NCBI GenBank assembly: GCA_039090855.1
Contig: CM076996.1
Span: 45,722,469-45,786,468 of the forward strand
Direction: 5' to 3'
DNA: 64,000 nt
DNA from: Macrothele yani
Taxonomy: Eukaryota > Arthropoda > Arachnida > Araneae > Macrothelidae
Positions 32,621 to 44,109 of the stretch are shown in pieces. A program made the position numbers and the translations under genes. The notes under the pieces were generated by a model. It was not told the DNA's origin. It ran no database searches and saw only the letters and a program-made list of their open reading frames with translations. How positions within the stretch are numbered: position 1 is the stretch's first letter; each line of letters starts with the position of its first letter.

Positions 32621-33363
32621 CCGGTACTGGTTCATGGGTCAAAATGGTAGGTCATGAGTCAAAATAATGTGTAGACTTGAAAAAGGCGTCTATTCAAGGA
32701 GTTGGTACGAATAGCGTTGTGCAGTAGACGATCAGTGATGAAATAAATATAATTATCTACTACAACACCCCCCCCCCGGTTTTAGCATGGTTTGATATGC
32801 TACATTCAATCATAAGTGAATTTCAAAAAAATTTCCCCTTAAATTGCTGTTAAAATTTGTTCACGACTTAATTAGCTTTACAATGAATATTTGGAATATT
32901 TCAACAGCTCTCTTTCATTCGGGAGTTAACGGAATTTTTTCTATGAGGGAATATATGAAGTGTTTCTCTGTGGGTACGTGTTTTTCTAAAGTGGGCCACA
33001 AGACTAAAATTCCCGGCCTGGTTTCATGGACCCAATTCGCCCCTGACTGCAGTTGCTAATAATTTGATCTTTAGAGACAAATTAATGGCCTAAACTTAGT
33101 GCCAAAACCCAAGCGTTTTCTAAGCTGATTGTCTTCAGTAAAGTTCATGTTTCCTGTTATTACATGCTTATGATATGCATTATAAAATTCTGTACCTTCG
33201 TAGTCAACACATTCATCTCGAAGTGCCAGCAAAATTACACAAAACGCAAAGAAAAAAAAAACACTATTTAAACAAAAAAACATGCATGCACAGAACAACC
33301 AACCAAATACCATGCAATACAGGCAGTGAACATAAAATAAAGAACGTACAAAATATTGTAAAT
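32621..33363. other. no gene seen
   Basis: Spacer between the two MITEs. A frame at 33071-33313 encodes a short Phe- and Cys-rich low-complexity peptide with no family match. A C-run lies at 32767-32776. Confidence 0.55.
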
Positions 33364-33927
33364 GTGTAAATGGTGAATTGTGGCTTTTTCAATGACCAGC
33401 ACTTTCCATTTACTCACTTCTACAAAGACCTAGTTGAACTTAATTTCTGCTGTATTGCATATGCATATTAGCCAGAATCTTACTAAACCCCCACAGGAAA
33501 AAAAAAAAAAAGATAAACTTTTCATGTAAATACGGAAAACTTCTCAACTAAGACACAAATTAAAATAAATATTTTTTTCATTCTTCATTAAAGAAAAATA
33601 TTTAGGAATATAAAATTAGGGCAAATGTTTAAAATCCCCAGTTTAAATCCCCCAAACACCTTTATGTACATATATATATCTGCAAACACACACCTAAAAG
33701 AAAACATTTTCTTCATCATTATTTATTTTAATTAGTGTCTTAGTTGAGGAGCTTTTCGTATTCGTGGAAAGTTTATTTTGTTTAAAAATATTTTTTTACT
33801 GTGGGGGTTTAGTAAGATTCATACATACATAATACAGCAGAAACACAAGTTCAACTAGGTCTTTGCAGAAATTAGTAAATGGAGAGTTGTACTGGTCGTT
33901 GAAAAAGCCACAGTTCACCATTTTCAC
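33364..33927. mobile_element. palindromic MITE 2
   Basis: Left arm 33364-33590 and right arm about 33700-33927 are inverse copies, with tips GTGTAAATGGTGAATTGTGG and GTGAAAATGGTGAACTGTGG. Shared words are CAAAGACCTAGTTGAACTT, CTTACTAAACCCCCACAG and CTCAACTAAGACAC. The arms are about 230 bp and the loop about 110 bp with AT repeats. No open frame. Distinct from MITE 1. Confidence 0.88.
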
Positions 33928-34857
33928 TATAAAAAAAAAGCTTTAGGTTTTAAACAATTTGTTTTCACCTAAAAAACCCCCACCGATTTTTTCACCACCT
34001 GGAAACTTTTTCAGCATCCCTCCCCACCATTTGAAGTTCTTGTATAAACCCCTAGCTTATTGGATTTTGCAATTTTTTTTAATTTTCATAAATTTACGGT
34101 TAATGATATGAATTAACGAGATAAGTGTTTTTTAGGTAAATTCAATAATATGCCAAGCTGCAAATTCGTTAATGCTTTGCAAATCTTTTATTTTTTTTTT
34201 TCCCGTTACATACAGAAAATGGTGTTTAAACTTCGGTATTGAAGATTTTTCTAAAGACCAGGCTGCTTGAAGTAGTGACAGCTGCCTACAGATGGCGACA
34301 TGTGCTTACGATGACAGAATCATTTTATATGTCATACTTAAATTTTTCATTTCTTAGGTTCCCACACCTTTTGCTCTAAAGGATAATAAGAAAGCTGAAA
34401 ATGGTATAATTACAATCAATAATAGATTAATCATAATTTTTATCATAATTGGAAACGCCCCCGAATTTCTACAGGTTTCGCAGTGTCTCTGTAATCGTGC
34501 ATCCTTCTGCGTGCCAGCCACAATTTATTTAATCTTTCGAAGGCACGGTTAAAGCAACTTTCGTTACGGAATAATTTACACAGGCTTTCTTTTTTTTTTT
34601 TTAACGTAGCATCGTATAGAGATGGATATGCGATAGCAGCGGAACTACTCCATAGAATTCCTAGTTCCGAATAACAATAAGTTAATAACATTATGTTATT
34701 CGGAACTACTCCATAGAGCTCCTAGTTCAGAATAACATTAAGTTAATAACATTATGTTATTGCCATTAGTGTGAACATTATTACTAACAAAATAATGTCA
34801 TTAATGTTAAGAATAATACTGTTCTTAAAACCGGTGGCATAAAAGTAACAGGAGCGG
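33928..34857. repeat. non-coding, with a 61-bp tandem duplication at 34640-34763
   Basis: The unit GGAACTACTCCATAG...GTTAATAACATTATGTTATT occurs at 34641 and again at 34702 (period 61). The motif within it is itself partly palindromic. The rest of the stretch is AT-rich without genes. Confidence 0.7.
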
Positions 34858-35000
34858 TCATCTGGCTAAACGTCTGACTTGGGACATGGGTTCGAGTTTT
34901 ATGTGACCCTGACTTCTTTTTCTCGAATCAGCTGCCCCAAATTCGGGATGGGCGACTTTGAAAACCAATACTCTTAGATTCACACAATGGTCGTTAAACC
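34858..35000 (+). mobile_element. tRNA-derived SINE copy, diverged
   Basis: Recognisable blocks are a head with GGAGCGGTCATCTGGCTAA, a B-box-like ATGGGTTCGAGTTTT, CCCAAATTCGGGATGGGCGA (matching the CCCTAAATTAGGGAC body) and the end TGGTCGTTAAACC. The copy is old and shortened in the middle. Confidence 0.72.
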
Positions 35001-35194
35001 TCGAAGCAAATGATGAAAATGAACAAAAACGAACGCACAGCTAGCTAGCATTCGGAGCACTCGCCGATTGAGGAACGATATTATCTGCAGCGGGGTCCGA
35101 CGTCGGGTCCTCAGTACTGCTTTGGTACTACGGCAGCAGAGCATGGTGCCATCTATCGGCATCTAATATAAGCGACAGTGACTAATACGAATGT

Positions 35195-35321
35195 TACTCA
35201 GTTTAAATGTGCAAACAGATGGGTGCCAAATTAATGAGGCAAGTACATACATGCCTCAGAAAACCTGAAAATTGCATCGTCCTGGAACGGGAATTGAACC
35301 CACAGCTCCCAATTTACGTTC
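35195..35321 (-). repeat. SINE-like inverted arm, left of RTE-3
   Basis: In inverse, the sequence reads GTGGGTTCAATTCCCGTTCC, GACGATGCAATTTTCAGGTT and TTCTGAGGCATGTATG. The same order occurs in forward orientation at 38560-38625. The GGTTCAATTCC piece fits a tRNA B box. This is a different SINE-like family from the one at 9377. Confidence 0.78.
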
Positions 35322-38300
35322 AGGTCAGGTGATGCGTAACATCACAGCCTCTCCTTGACAAATGTCAACCCCGCCTTGTCGTGGTGCATCCTGTTCCTAC
35401 TAAAGGGGCTCTGACGACCGCCAATAGCGGTATAACTATACCATCGGGATTAGAGGAAATTCTATCCCACACTCACCAACCCGCTTGGCCAGCGTGGTGA
35501 GTTATGGCCAAACCCCTCCAAAATGACTCCACAACTTAAATCTTGGCCCTCAGTCTCCGGCAGCTGGAATGTACCTGGCCAAGGCAGCGGCCAGTGCGAC
35601 ATGAAGGCAGAGGGTGCTAAGAATCCCCGGAGGACCGGACTAGGCTGCCATCTGATGCTGACCTTGGCTACGTACAATGGACGCTCCCTATCTTCTGATT
35701 CAAGGCTTCTTGAATTGGAAGAGGAACTACAAAGGATCAAATGGGACATCGTGGGGCTAAGTGAGGTAAGGAGAAAAGGAGATCTCATCGAACTGAAAAG
35801 TGGACATCTCTTCTACTATCGTGGGACAGATACTGGCAGAACTAGTGGTGTTGGATTTATAATAAACAAGAAACTGAAGGATAAAGTTGTAGAAGTTGAA
35901 AGTTCCTCTGACAGAGCTGCACGGCTTGTTATCCAACTCTCGAAAAGATACCAGGCTCAGATTATTCAAACTTATGCACCCACCACAAGTCATCCTGAAG
36001 AAGAAATTGAAGAATTTTATGAGGAAATTTGTCATCTAAATAATAAAGGTAAGCAGCACTTGAAGAAAATTTAGGGAGATTTCAATGCAAAAATAGGGCA
36101 ACGGCAACAGAATGAAACTTCAGTAGGTAAATTCGGTCACGGCAACAGAAACCAGCGTGGAAATACTCTCGTTGAGTTTGCAGAGGCAGAAGGGTTTTTC
36201 ATCTTGAATTCCTTCTTCAAGAAAAATCCACACAGGAAATGGACATGGAGACATCCAAAGGGGACGACAAGTGAAATTGATTTTATTATGTGTAACAAAA
36301 AATTCGTCATCAAAGATTGCAGTGTGCTAAACAAGTTCAACACAGGTAGTGACCATAGATTGGTGAGATGTAAGATGCACCTCAACACTAAACTTGAACG
36401 TGGCAAGCTCATAAGACAAACAAAATCTATTGACATAACCAACCTTAAAAAACACCATAATACCTTCAAGTTGGAACTGAAGAACAGGTTCTCTGCTTTA
36501 GAAGGCCTAACATCGGAAGAAGTGGACATCTCTGAAGTTAACAGAAAAGTAACCAAAGCTCTTATGGAAACAGCAACAAAATTAGCTGGGTCTAAGAACA
36601 AGTTGCATGTAAATAAATTATCAGGAAAAACGAAAATGTTGATGCAAAAAAGAAGAGAGATGAGGACAACTAAAGAAGATGTGACTTCCAAAGTGGAATA
36701 TATAGAGCTATGCAAGACAGTACGAAAAAGTATCACTGAAGACGTAAGAAAATTCAACTGTGAACTAGTGAGGAAAGCAATTGAAAACAACCAAAGCCTA
36801 AAGATAGCAAAGGGACATCTCAGTAAGGGAAGAAAACATATTATGGCACTGAGAAAAGAAGATGGTTCTGTAACAAGAAATAGAGGCGAAATTTTGACAA
36901 GAGTGAAAGATTTCTACTCCAAATTATATGAAAGGGATGATACATGCACTCCAGACATCATGAAAGATACCAGTACCAGAGTTCCTCCAGTCCTTCCAGC
37001 AGAAGTTGCACATGCAATCAAGAACATGAAGCTGGGAAAAGCTCCAGGAGAAGATGGAATTACTGTAGACATCATACAAGAAGCAAGTGGAGAAATCGAA
37101 ACAGTACTCGCCCAAATTTTCACTCAATGCCTTAATGAAGGAAAGATTCCTGAGGATTGGAACACCGCTACAATGATCCTGCTACATAAGAAAGGTGACA
37201 TTGAGGATCTCGGAAACTACAGACCTATCAGCCTCCTATCAGTAGTTTATAAAATCTTCACTAAAGTTATTTCACACCGCCTGAAGGTAACACTGGACAT
37301 GGCTCAACCGAGAGAACAAGCTGGATTCAGGAGTGGCTACAGCACAATAGATCATATCCATGTGCTGAGAGAACTAATTGAAAGAGCGAGGGAATATGAA
37401 CTTCCATTGTGCATGGCTTTTATCGATTATGAAAAAGCCTTTGATTCGGTGAAACCATCAGCAGTTACAATGGCTCTGAAAACTAGCGGTATTGAAGATG
37501 CATACATTAATATTATTAATAACATCTATGAAAATGCAAGTGCAAAGATTCGGCTGTTTGAAAATACAACACACATAAAAATTGGAAAGGGAGTGAGACA
37601 AGGTGACACCATATCTCCGAAGCTCTTTAATGCCACATTGGAGGGTGTTTTTCAGTCACTGAGCTGGGAAAACAAGGGGATAAAGATTAATGGAGATTAT
37701 CTAACCCACCTTCGTTTTGCTGATGACGTAGTCATTTTTGCAACTAGCCCATCAGAGCTGCAGAGTACGATCCAGAAACTTGCTGACAAGAGTAAAGAAG
37801 TGGGATTAAAAATGAACTTTCAGAAGACAAAAGTGATGTTCAATGCTTTTACAAGAAATGAAGATTTATCGATTGATGGAGAAAAGCTGGAGATAACAGA
37901 CACGTACGTTTATCTTGGACAGCAGATATCAAGTGAGGGTCACATTGATGAAGAAATTAATCGGCGTACAAAACTTGCCTGGAGAGCTTTTGGAAGAAAC
38001 AGCATAATTTTCAAGAGCAATATGCCATTATGTCTTAAAAGAAAAGTGTTTGATCAATGCATCCTTCCAGTGCTTACGTATGGTGCAGAGACGTGGACCT
38101 TAACTAAAAGAGACATACAAAGGCTGCAGACAACTCAAATAACCATGGAGAGGTGCATACTTGGTGTAACCAGGAGAGATAAGAAGAGGAACTCGTGGAT
38201 CCGAAAAATGACAAGAGTGGAAGACATCATGATCAGAGTTAAATCCCTGATATGGCAATGGGCTGGACATACTGCCAGAAGGACAGATCATCGATGGACA

Positions 38301-38497
38301 GCCGAAATTTGAGATTGGATTCCAAGGGACAGGAAAAGACCCAGAAGAAGACCACATGGGAGATGGGTGGATGAAATTCGAAAGTATGCAGGGGTGACAT
38401 GGAGGAGACTGGCACAAGACAGACCGTTGTGGAGGAAACTTGGGGAGACCTTCGTCCAGCAGTGGATTGATAATGGTTGACAATGATGATGATGATG
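35322..38497 (+). mobile_element. RTE-clade LINE, most complete copy (RTE-3)
   Basis: The 5' end starts AGGTCAGGTGATGCG, shared with RTE-1; the 5' leader is 200 bp and the 3' tail is an ATG/GAT repeat at 38483-38497. The left flank ends TTACGTT and the right flank begins TACCGT, so a short imperfect target duplication is possible. There is no poly(A), which fits RTE elements. Confidence 0.92.
35523..38480 (+). pseudogene. RTE endonuclease-reverse transcriptase, two in-frame stops
   Basis: ATG 35523 begins the endonuclease, with motifs ATYNGRS, LSEVRRK, YAPT, GDFNAKIG and SDHRLV; TAG at 36072-36074 falls immediately before GDFN. From there one frame runs to 38312, covering the linker and the RT: KAPGEDG, NYRPISLLS, AGFRSGYST, FIDYEKAFDSV, VRQGDTISP, FADDVVIF, LGQQISSEG. 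TGA at 38310-38312 stops it some 55 codons before the natural C-terminus (RW.DEIRKYAG, AQDR, QWIDNG). No frameshift is seen over about 2.95 kb, so this is a young copy damaged by two nonsense codons. RTE enzymes act by target-primed reverse transcription in the nucleus. Confidence 0.93.
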
Positions 38498-38529
38498 CTA
38501 CCGTCACACACCCAGAACGAAGAACCTCC

Positions 38530-38655
38530 AAACAGTGCTGCGGGTTCGATTCCCGTTCCAGAACGATGTAATTTTTAGGTTTTCTGAGACATGTATGTGT
38601 ACTTGCCTGTGACTCAGCTTCTCAGTTAAGTTTTCAACCTTAAAAAGATGGGTTG
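38530..38655 (+). repeat. SINE-like inverted arm, right of RTE-3
   Basis: GCGGGTTCGATTCCCGTTCC, then GAACGATGTAATTTTTAGGT and CTGAGACATGTATGTG: the inverse partner of 35195-35321. The pair frames the RTE-3 insertion, as if the LINE had entered the loop of a foldback SINE similar in plan to the hairpin at 18232-18436. Confidence 0.78.
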
Positions 38656-40457
38656 GCAGCTAATGTGATTGGTAAAAATGATCCTTACCAAAACCTATAT
38701 TTTGGCAAGGAACGTACTTAACAAAAATATTTGTTACTGGTACAAAAAATATACACACTCAAAAAATTTGCTACATCTGTACAAACTCCATTTCCTTATA
38801 TTATTTCTTATTAAATGAATACTTTTCTACTTGCAAAATTTCGATTATTATTTAGAAAAACATATTTTTATTGATGCAAAGTTAATGATTGAATTATTAT
38901 CTGTTTTATCTGTGAAAACACTAAAGAACTATCTTTATACGTTCACTTTTTGACGCATGAACATTTTTCTACTTACATTAATAGCCACGCTTGAAGTGCA
39001 TCATTTCGTTTCCATATACTCAACACCTTTCTATGTGTTTAACTCCAGTTTGTCTAGTTGAAAACTTATTTTTCAGTTCTGATCCTTATGCACTAATTTG
39101 AAGTTAGTTTCCTTTGAAATCTTTTTACAGTGTGAAATAATTAAGAATGGTTAAAATTCTGAATCACCAAGTTAGATAATGCCATTTTTATCACGTTAAT
39201 ACAGTGCTAAAACCATTTTACATTCTGGGATTTGTTAATTTTAAATAAGCAAGCGATAATACCAGAAATTTAATTATACACAACAAGAAAACTTTCTCAT
39301 TAAAAAAGCAATTAGCAAACAGAACACAGCTGAATCAAACTATCTTAACTTCTATCTAAAAATCTCCTTCTATTCAACATCTTTGCTATATCTTAATATA
39401 TTTTTGCTTGTAAACTTCCAAGCTATGCAAAATTATGGATACCAGCTGCACAATTTTTCCCAGATTATTGTTGGCCTAAACAGAGATCACGACAGCTTAA
39501 AATTAAACCTACTAAAATTGTCAACTTTCCGACGAAATTTCTGTAGTAATTTTTAATTTATAAAATTTGTTTGTAAAATCTTTAGCATCAAACCTGATAA
39601 TCAGTATTGATCCTCCTTGGTGAGAAAGTTAATGAACAAAATATACACACTCTAAAAAATTGCTACATCTGCACAAACTCCATGCGACAAACCGCATTTG
39701 AACAGGGATCTCAAGAATTCTACCATGACAATTCAGTGTTTCTTGAAACTTTTATAAATGGAATAATTTCATGCAAAACTTAAAGTCCTTTTTTTCTACA
39801 TGCATCACAGTTTCCTTATATTATTTCTCATTAAATGCATCAGTTTTTCTTTATTGAAAAATTAGTCACATGGTTGAATAAACCGAGTGTATTCACTTTA
39901 GTAACTTACAACACTAAATTAAGGAAGAACACCAACAGTATTGTTCTTTTACTATCCAATTTTGCAATACTTAAGTTCTATGTAGATTTTTAGGCAAATA
40001 ATTTGTTTGGTTAATATATTACCAACAGTTCAGTACAAAACAGATATACATTTTGAGTTTATATGGTGATACTAATCAGAAAATTTCAAATAAAAATATT
40101 TGGTGACTAGGAAAGTATATTTAAATAGCCTAGTAATGAATTGTCCAAAATGCAACATATTACTAATTACAAAAGCATAGCTCCGTGAAATCACTTTTCG
40201 TATGAACACAGAATTTTAAATTAGTTGTGCAAAACTTTGGTACAGCAGCTCCTTTTTTTTTTTTTTTTTTGAAGCTGCATGGCAGTAGAATTAAGACATC
40301 AAACATATTATTAATTATAACACAGTATGAAGCTGTAGTAAAGTTACACTTCAAGAGCTAAAACTGGTACTGTCAGCTGAAATGTCTGACGCATGATATT
40401 AGATTGTCTTGCACAAAAACATGGAAAGAGGAACTTCATTTTAAAATAGTGACTTAC
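38656..40457. other. non-coding; ~900-bp-spaced direct repeats
   Basis: AT-rich. ATACACACTC...GCTACATCTG...ACAAACTCCAT followed by TTTCCTTATATTATTTCT occurs at about 38747-38830 and again, with an insertion, at 39640-39840. If the exon at 40458-41264 belongs to a gene read on the minus strand, this stretch is the start of its intron. Confidence 0.55.
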
Positions 40458-41264
40458 CTGTAGGCAAACTGCTTGACAATTCTTGGATGAACACTTTTTA
40501 GAACATCTGTGCCCTCCGGATAGCTCAGTCTCTTTTCCTGATTTTATTTCTGAGCTCTGACTGAAGCCCGTGCCTGGAAGATCATCATCCGATGAACTCG
40601 ATTTTTGAATCCTACGTTCACTGTCACTTTGAGTTGGTTCCGGCCTCGCAAGTGTGTTGCTCACAAATTTGTTGTTACGTTTTCGACGCTTGGCAGGCAT
40701 TTTTTTATTTCTTTCGTCAGTGACTTTGTACCTGCTTAAACATAATGGTTTCGCGACTGCTTGTTGGTAGCCATCATCATCAGCGCCAGAATAAAAACCT
40801 GAATCAATACTGTCCCATACCTGGTTATCCTCACTTGAAGAAATTTCACATTCTGCTGCATAATCTGCAACAGGTATGTTTCCGGAGTCGCCATTATCTC
40901 CCATACTGCATTCTTTAAATGACCGAAGTGTAGAGCAACAAGGCTTAGGGTATTCGGGCTGTGGAACAGGAACTACGGCGGATTCATTCAACATGAAGTT
41001 TGCGTTGTCGTGACTGCTATGATATGCCATTTCATTATGACTATCGAAATCCTCTGATCGTAATGCCACGCCTTTCCACTTTAATGGCTGTCTCATAACT
41101 GATCGCTTAAACTCCAGCTCTTCGAAAAATGCGTGTATCCTTCTTGAAACGCTGGAAATCATAAGTAACCTGTGCAGATTTTTACGACCACCTCTTTGTT
41201 TCTCAGCATTCCATTTTTCGTTTGAGAGTAAAATAATTCTCATAGCTTCTTCTTCTGTTGTCAT
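40458..41264 (-). CDS. exon of an unrecognised host gene, ends at a splice donor
   Basis: ATG at 41264 (A at -3) opens a 269-codon frame that ends exactly in phase at CAG|GTAAGT (exon end 40458), a consensus 5' splice site. An in-frame TAG lies upstream at 41403-41405 and there is no earlier ATG. The product starts MTTEEEAMRIILLSNEKWN, has a Lys/Arg-rich nuclear-signal-like stretch at residues 187-199 (AKRRKRNNK), an acidic Ser/Asp-rich middle (SSSEDNQ, SSSSDDD) and a Cys cluster at 252-267 (H-x-C-x3-C-x4-C-x3-C) cut by the exon end. I do not recognise the family. Base composition is richer and more even than the flanks. It could also be a domesticated or unknown transposon gene. No second exon was found. 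Confidence 0.6.
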
Positions 41265-41530
41265 TATTACAATAATAACTACCTCACCATAAAATAGATC
41301 CTGTGCACGACGAAGTAACAAAACACGAAGCTCTGACAAGTCGTTTAACGAAAGCACACGAACAAATACTACTCTCCTTGGCAAAGCTGTGACAGCCGGT
41401 TTCTAGAATCGGCCTGTTACGAGCGAAGCTTAGACGTCACGTGACCAAAAGAACGAATCAAAAACGGGCGTGCTCTCAAGGTCGGCTCTCTGGTTGGCTG
41501 AATGCATACAACTACACAACAGAACCAGTT
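41265..41530 (-). promoter_or_regulatory. promoter-like region of the 40458-41264 exon
   Basis: This region is less AT-rich than its surroundings and holds several CpGs. GACGTCACGTGAC at 41433-41445 overlaps a CRE-like half (GACGTCAC) with an E-box (CACGTG). No TATA box is obvious at a suitable distance. This is an inference from position and composition. Confidence 0.35.
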
Positions 41531-41669
41531 TTCGCAAGCGGCCTTGAAGGAGAAAAATACTTTTTTTTTAATGTCAGGAATATCCGCGACGGAGAAACAA
41601 TTCTTGGAAAAATAGAGGACAAAAACACGTTTCGCTGTGCAAACAAGTCTTTGTGCTGACAGATATTTG

Positions 41670-42080
41670 TGGTCAATGGCGTACCGGAAAAACTCGGGGC
41701 CCTCCCGCAAAAATTATTTCAGAACCTTTTTCGAAAATCTATTACCTTTTCATTATTAAAATTTTAAAATACCATATTATTAATTAGGTTTTATGGACAT
41801 TTTGATAATTAAAAATCTTTGGAACCAACTGGTATTTTTCATAAAACCAAAATTATTGCACTTTATTGCGTGTAACACAAATGTGCATATTGCAATTAAA
41901 ATGACGGCCTTTGTTTTTTGCTAATAGGAAGTACTACAAAACAGTTACGCCAGCGTTATTTATATTACGCAAATTTTATTCTTTTAGAGAAGTCTCCTCT
42001 TTAAAATGCAAGGCAGTTACGTGCAAAACACAACATAACTGCCTTGCGACAGTGTCTAACGACTTTGTATGAAATGCAGA
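41670..42080 (-). repeat. unclassified dispersed repeat, copy B
   Basis: In inverse, this follows the same order of blocks as 11495-11922, ending at GGTACGCCATTGACC near 41670. It includes an additional self-complementary segment near 42007-42050 (AGGCAGTTACGTG and CACAACATAACTGCCT) not matched in copy A. It lies directly upstream of the candidate host exon. Confidence 0.7.
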
Positions 42081-42350
42081 GCATGTGTAAACAAAAAAAA
42101 TAAAATAAAAAACAATTAAGAATTGGAATTGTGGCACAAAAATGTAAAACTACTTAAACTATTTAATCCTGAGTAGGAAAAAAGAAAACGTCAACATAAT
42201 GCCATAATGTTTTGCACGTAGCAAAAAAATTCTCTTGTCTGTGCAACAAAAAAAAATGACCCAAGTCTCTGTTTTTATGTCCCAGAGAAGAACAGCTTTT
42301 AGTACATTATATTCCAAAGAATGCGTAGTTATGTGCAAGATACTGTAATA

Positions 42351-43878
42351 CACTGGAGAAATTAGCATAACAGCGGAACGAGCAGGCAGAACGGACCGAA
42401 AGACCACTCAGGAGATAGACTAGGGTCCGGTACGGTAGGGCATGCGCATATATGCAGCATGACGGGAGGGGGGGGGATGTCGGGAGGGTATAAAGCACAC
42501 GGGCGGTGTACGCTCAGCAATTCGGTGAAAGCTACTGCACGGTGTACATCGGTTTGAACGACGTCGAGTTGCTGCCACCGTGTGATATGGCCAACAGACA
42601 ATCCAGTAGACGACATCTGGATGACTTTACCCGAGGTCGCGTCATTGGGAAGTTGGAAGAAGGTCGAAGTGTGACTAGTGTGGCCGAGGAGTTCGGGATC
42701 GCTCACAGCATCGTTTCACAAGCTTGGAAAATATTTCAAACGACAGGAACAGCTGTCCAAGAGTTTAGCAGTGGTCGTCCACGAGCGACCACGGCGGCGG
42801 ACGACCGGTATATTGTCCTACAGGCGAGAAGAGACAGACGGCAGACAGCGGGAGAAATCGCAAGGCACATGCAACAGACAACTGGACGTCCGTTATCGCG
42901 TTTTACCGTGGCCAGGAGGCTGCACAAAGGTGGTCTATTTGCACGACGACCAGTACTGTGTGTGCCATTAACGCCTTCTCATCGGAGACGGCAATTTCTG
43001 TGGTGCCAGGAACACAAGAACTGGACACATCAGCAATGGGGTCGAGTTCTCTTTACGGATGAGAGCCGATTTAGTCTGACGAGTGATTCTGGACGTATAC
43101 ACATCTGGAGAGAGCAGGGAACACGCAATCACACCTCCAACATCATCGAAAAGGACCGGTTTGGAGGTGGCGGAGTTCTCGTTTGGGGTGGTGTCGTGCT
43201 TGGTAGTCGTACTGACCTCCACATCTTCCAAGGAGGTTCAGTCACTGGTGTCCGCTATTGTACCGAGGTTCTCCTGCCTCACGTGCGTCTGTTTAGATGT
43301 GCTGTGGTTCCTGAGTTCCTCTTCATGGACGACAACGCTACACCTCATCGTACAGTGGCTGTCGCAGAGCTGTTAAGGAGTGAAGATATTCAACGCATGG
43401 ATTCACCCGCAAGGTCCCCGGACCTAAATCCAATCGAACACGTGTAGGACCTTCTCGGGAGACGCTTGGCAGCACGTCACCAGCCGCCAGCAACGATTCC
43501 GCAGCAGCGATTAGCGCTACAAAAGGGATGGGCCGCGATGCCTCAACAGCTCCTTGACAACCTCGTCCTCAGCATGAACAGACGTTGTAAATCCTGCAAC
43601 GCAGTCAGGGGTGATCATATTCCCTACTAAAGGCTGGATTTTTCTTGGCAGCCGCCTGTCACATGGACGTTTCTGTCTTCTGTCCAGTTGTGCTCTAAGC
43701 TACCTTTTCAATAAAGTGCCTTTGTATCCTTTGGATTCCTTGTTTGGACGGTTTTTCTCACTTGTCCCATATTCTTACATCTTGGGGATCTTTTGGTATG
43801 ATTTGAGTCGATGTGGAGCACTTCTGCACGACGTTACATTCAAAAAACCATCTCGTCCTTAATTTTTGCACGCCAGTG
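42351..43878 (+). mobile_element. Tc1 element (Tc1-C)
   Basis: Same family as Tc1-B. TA flanks both ends (42349-42350, 43879-43880). The right end has the full terminal repeat (inverse of CACTGGCGTGCAAAAATTAA), while the left end reads CACTGG then jumps to AGAAATTAGCATAAC, so about 27 bp of the left terminal repeat have been deleted. An AATAAA at about 43710-43715 lies downstream of the transposase. With a damaged left terminus, this copy is unlikely to be mobile. Confidence 0.92.
42587..43630 (+). pseudogene. Tc1 DD34E transposase with one in-frame TAG
   Basis: From ATG 42587 (MANRQSSRRHLDDF) the frame reads through both HTH domains and the catalytic blocks LFTDESRFSL, FMDDNATPHRT and PDLNPIEHV. 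TAG at 43445-43447 then replaces the Trp codon that normally follows. After it the frame continues without shift to TAA 43628-43630, ending in GDHIPY. Full length would be 347 residues. All three catalytic residues precede the stop; only the C-terminal 60 residues are lost. It is highly similar to the transposase at 24748-25788. Confidence 0.92.
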
Positions 43879-44109
43879 TACATAACACCCAGTGCTCGAA
43901 ATGGAAACTTTGAGGTGCCGCTATGCTAATATTTAGCTAACAATCATCCGGAAAAATATATCTTCGCCAAAAAATCCTCAAAATTGAAAAAATAAAAAAT
44001 CTGTCTATGGAAGAAAAACTCCTTTGTGGGAAAAATTAATTGACAATTGCGAGGAATAGTATTGCACCATAAATCAGAAACGATGATGGCGGTCGGTTTC
44101 AGTTGGGTT

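Noticed and set aside
41441..41659. 72-codon plus-strand frame as a divergent gene sharing the promoter
   Set aside because: No ATG at its start, no recognisable domain, and no splice signals that I could tie to it.
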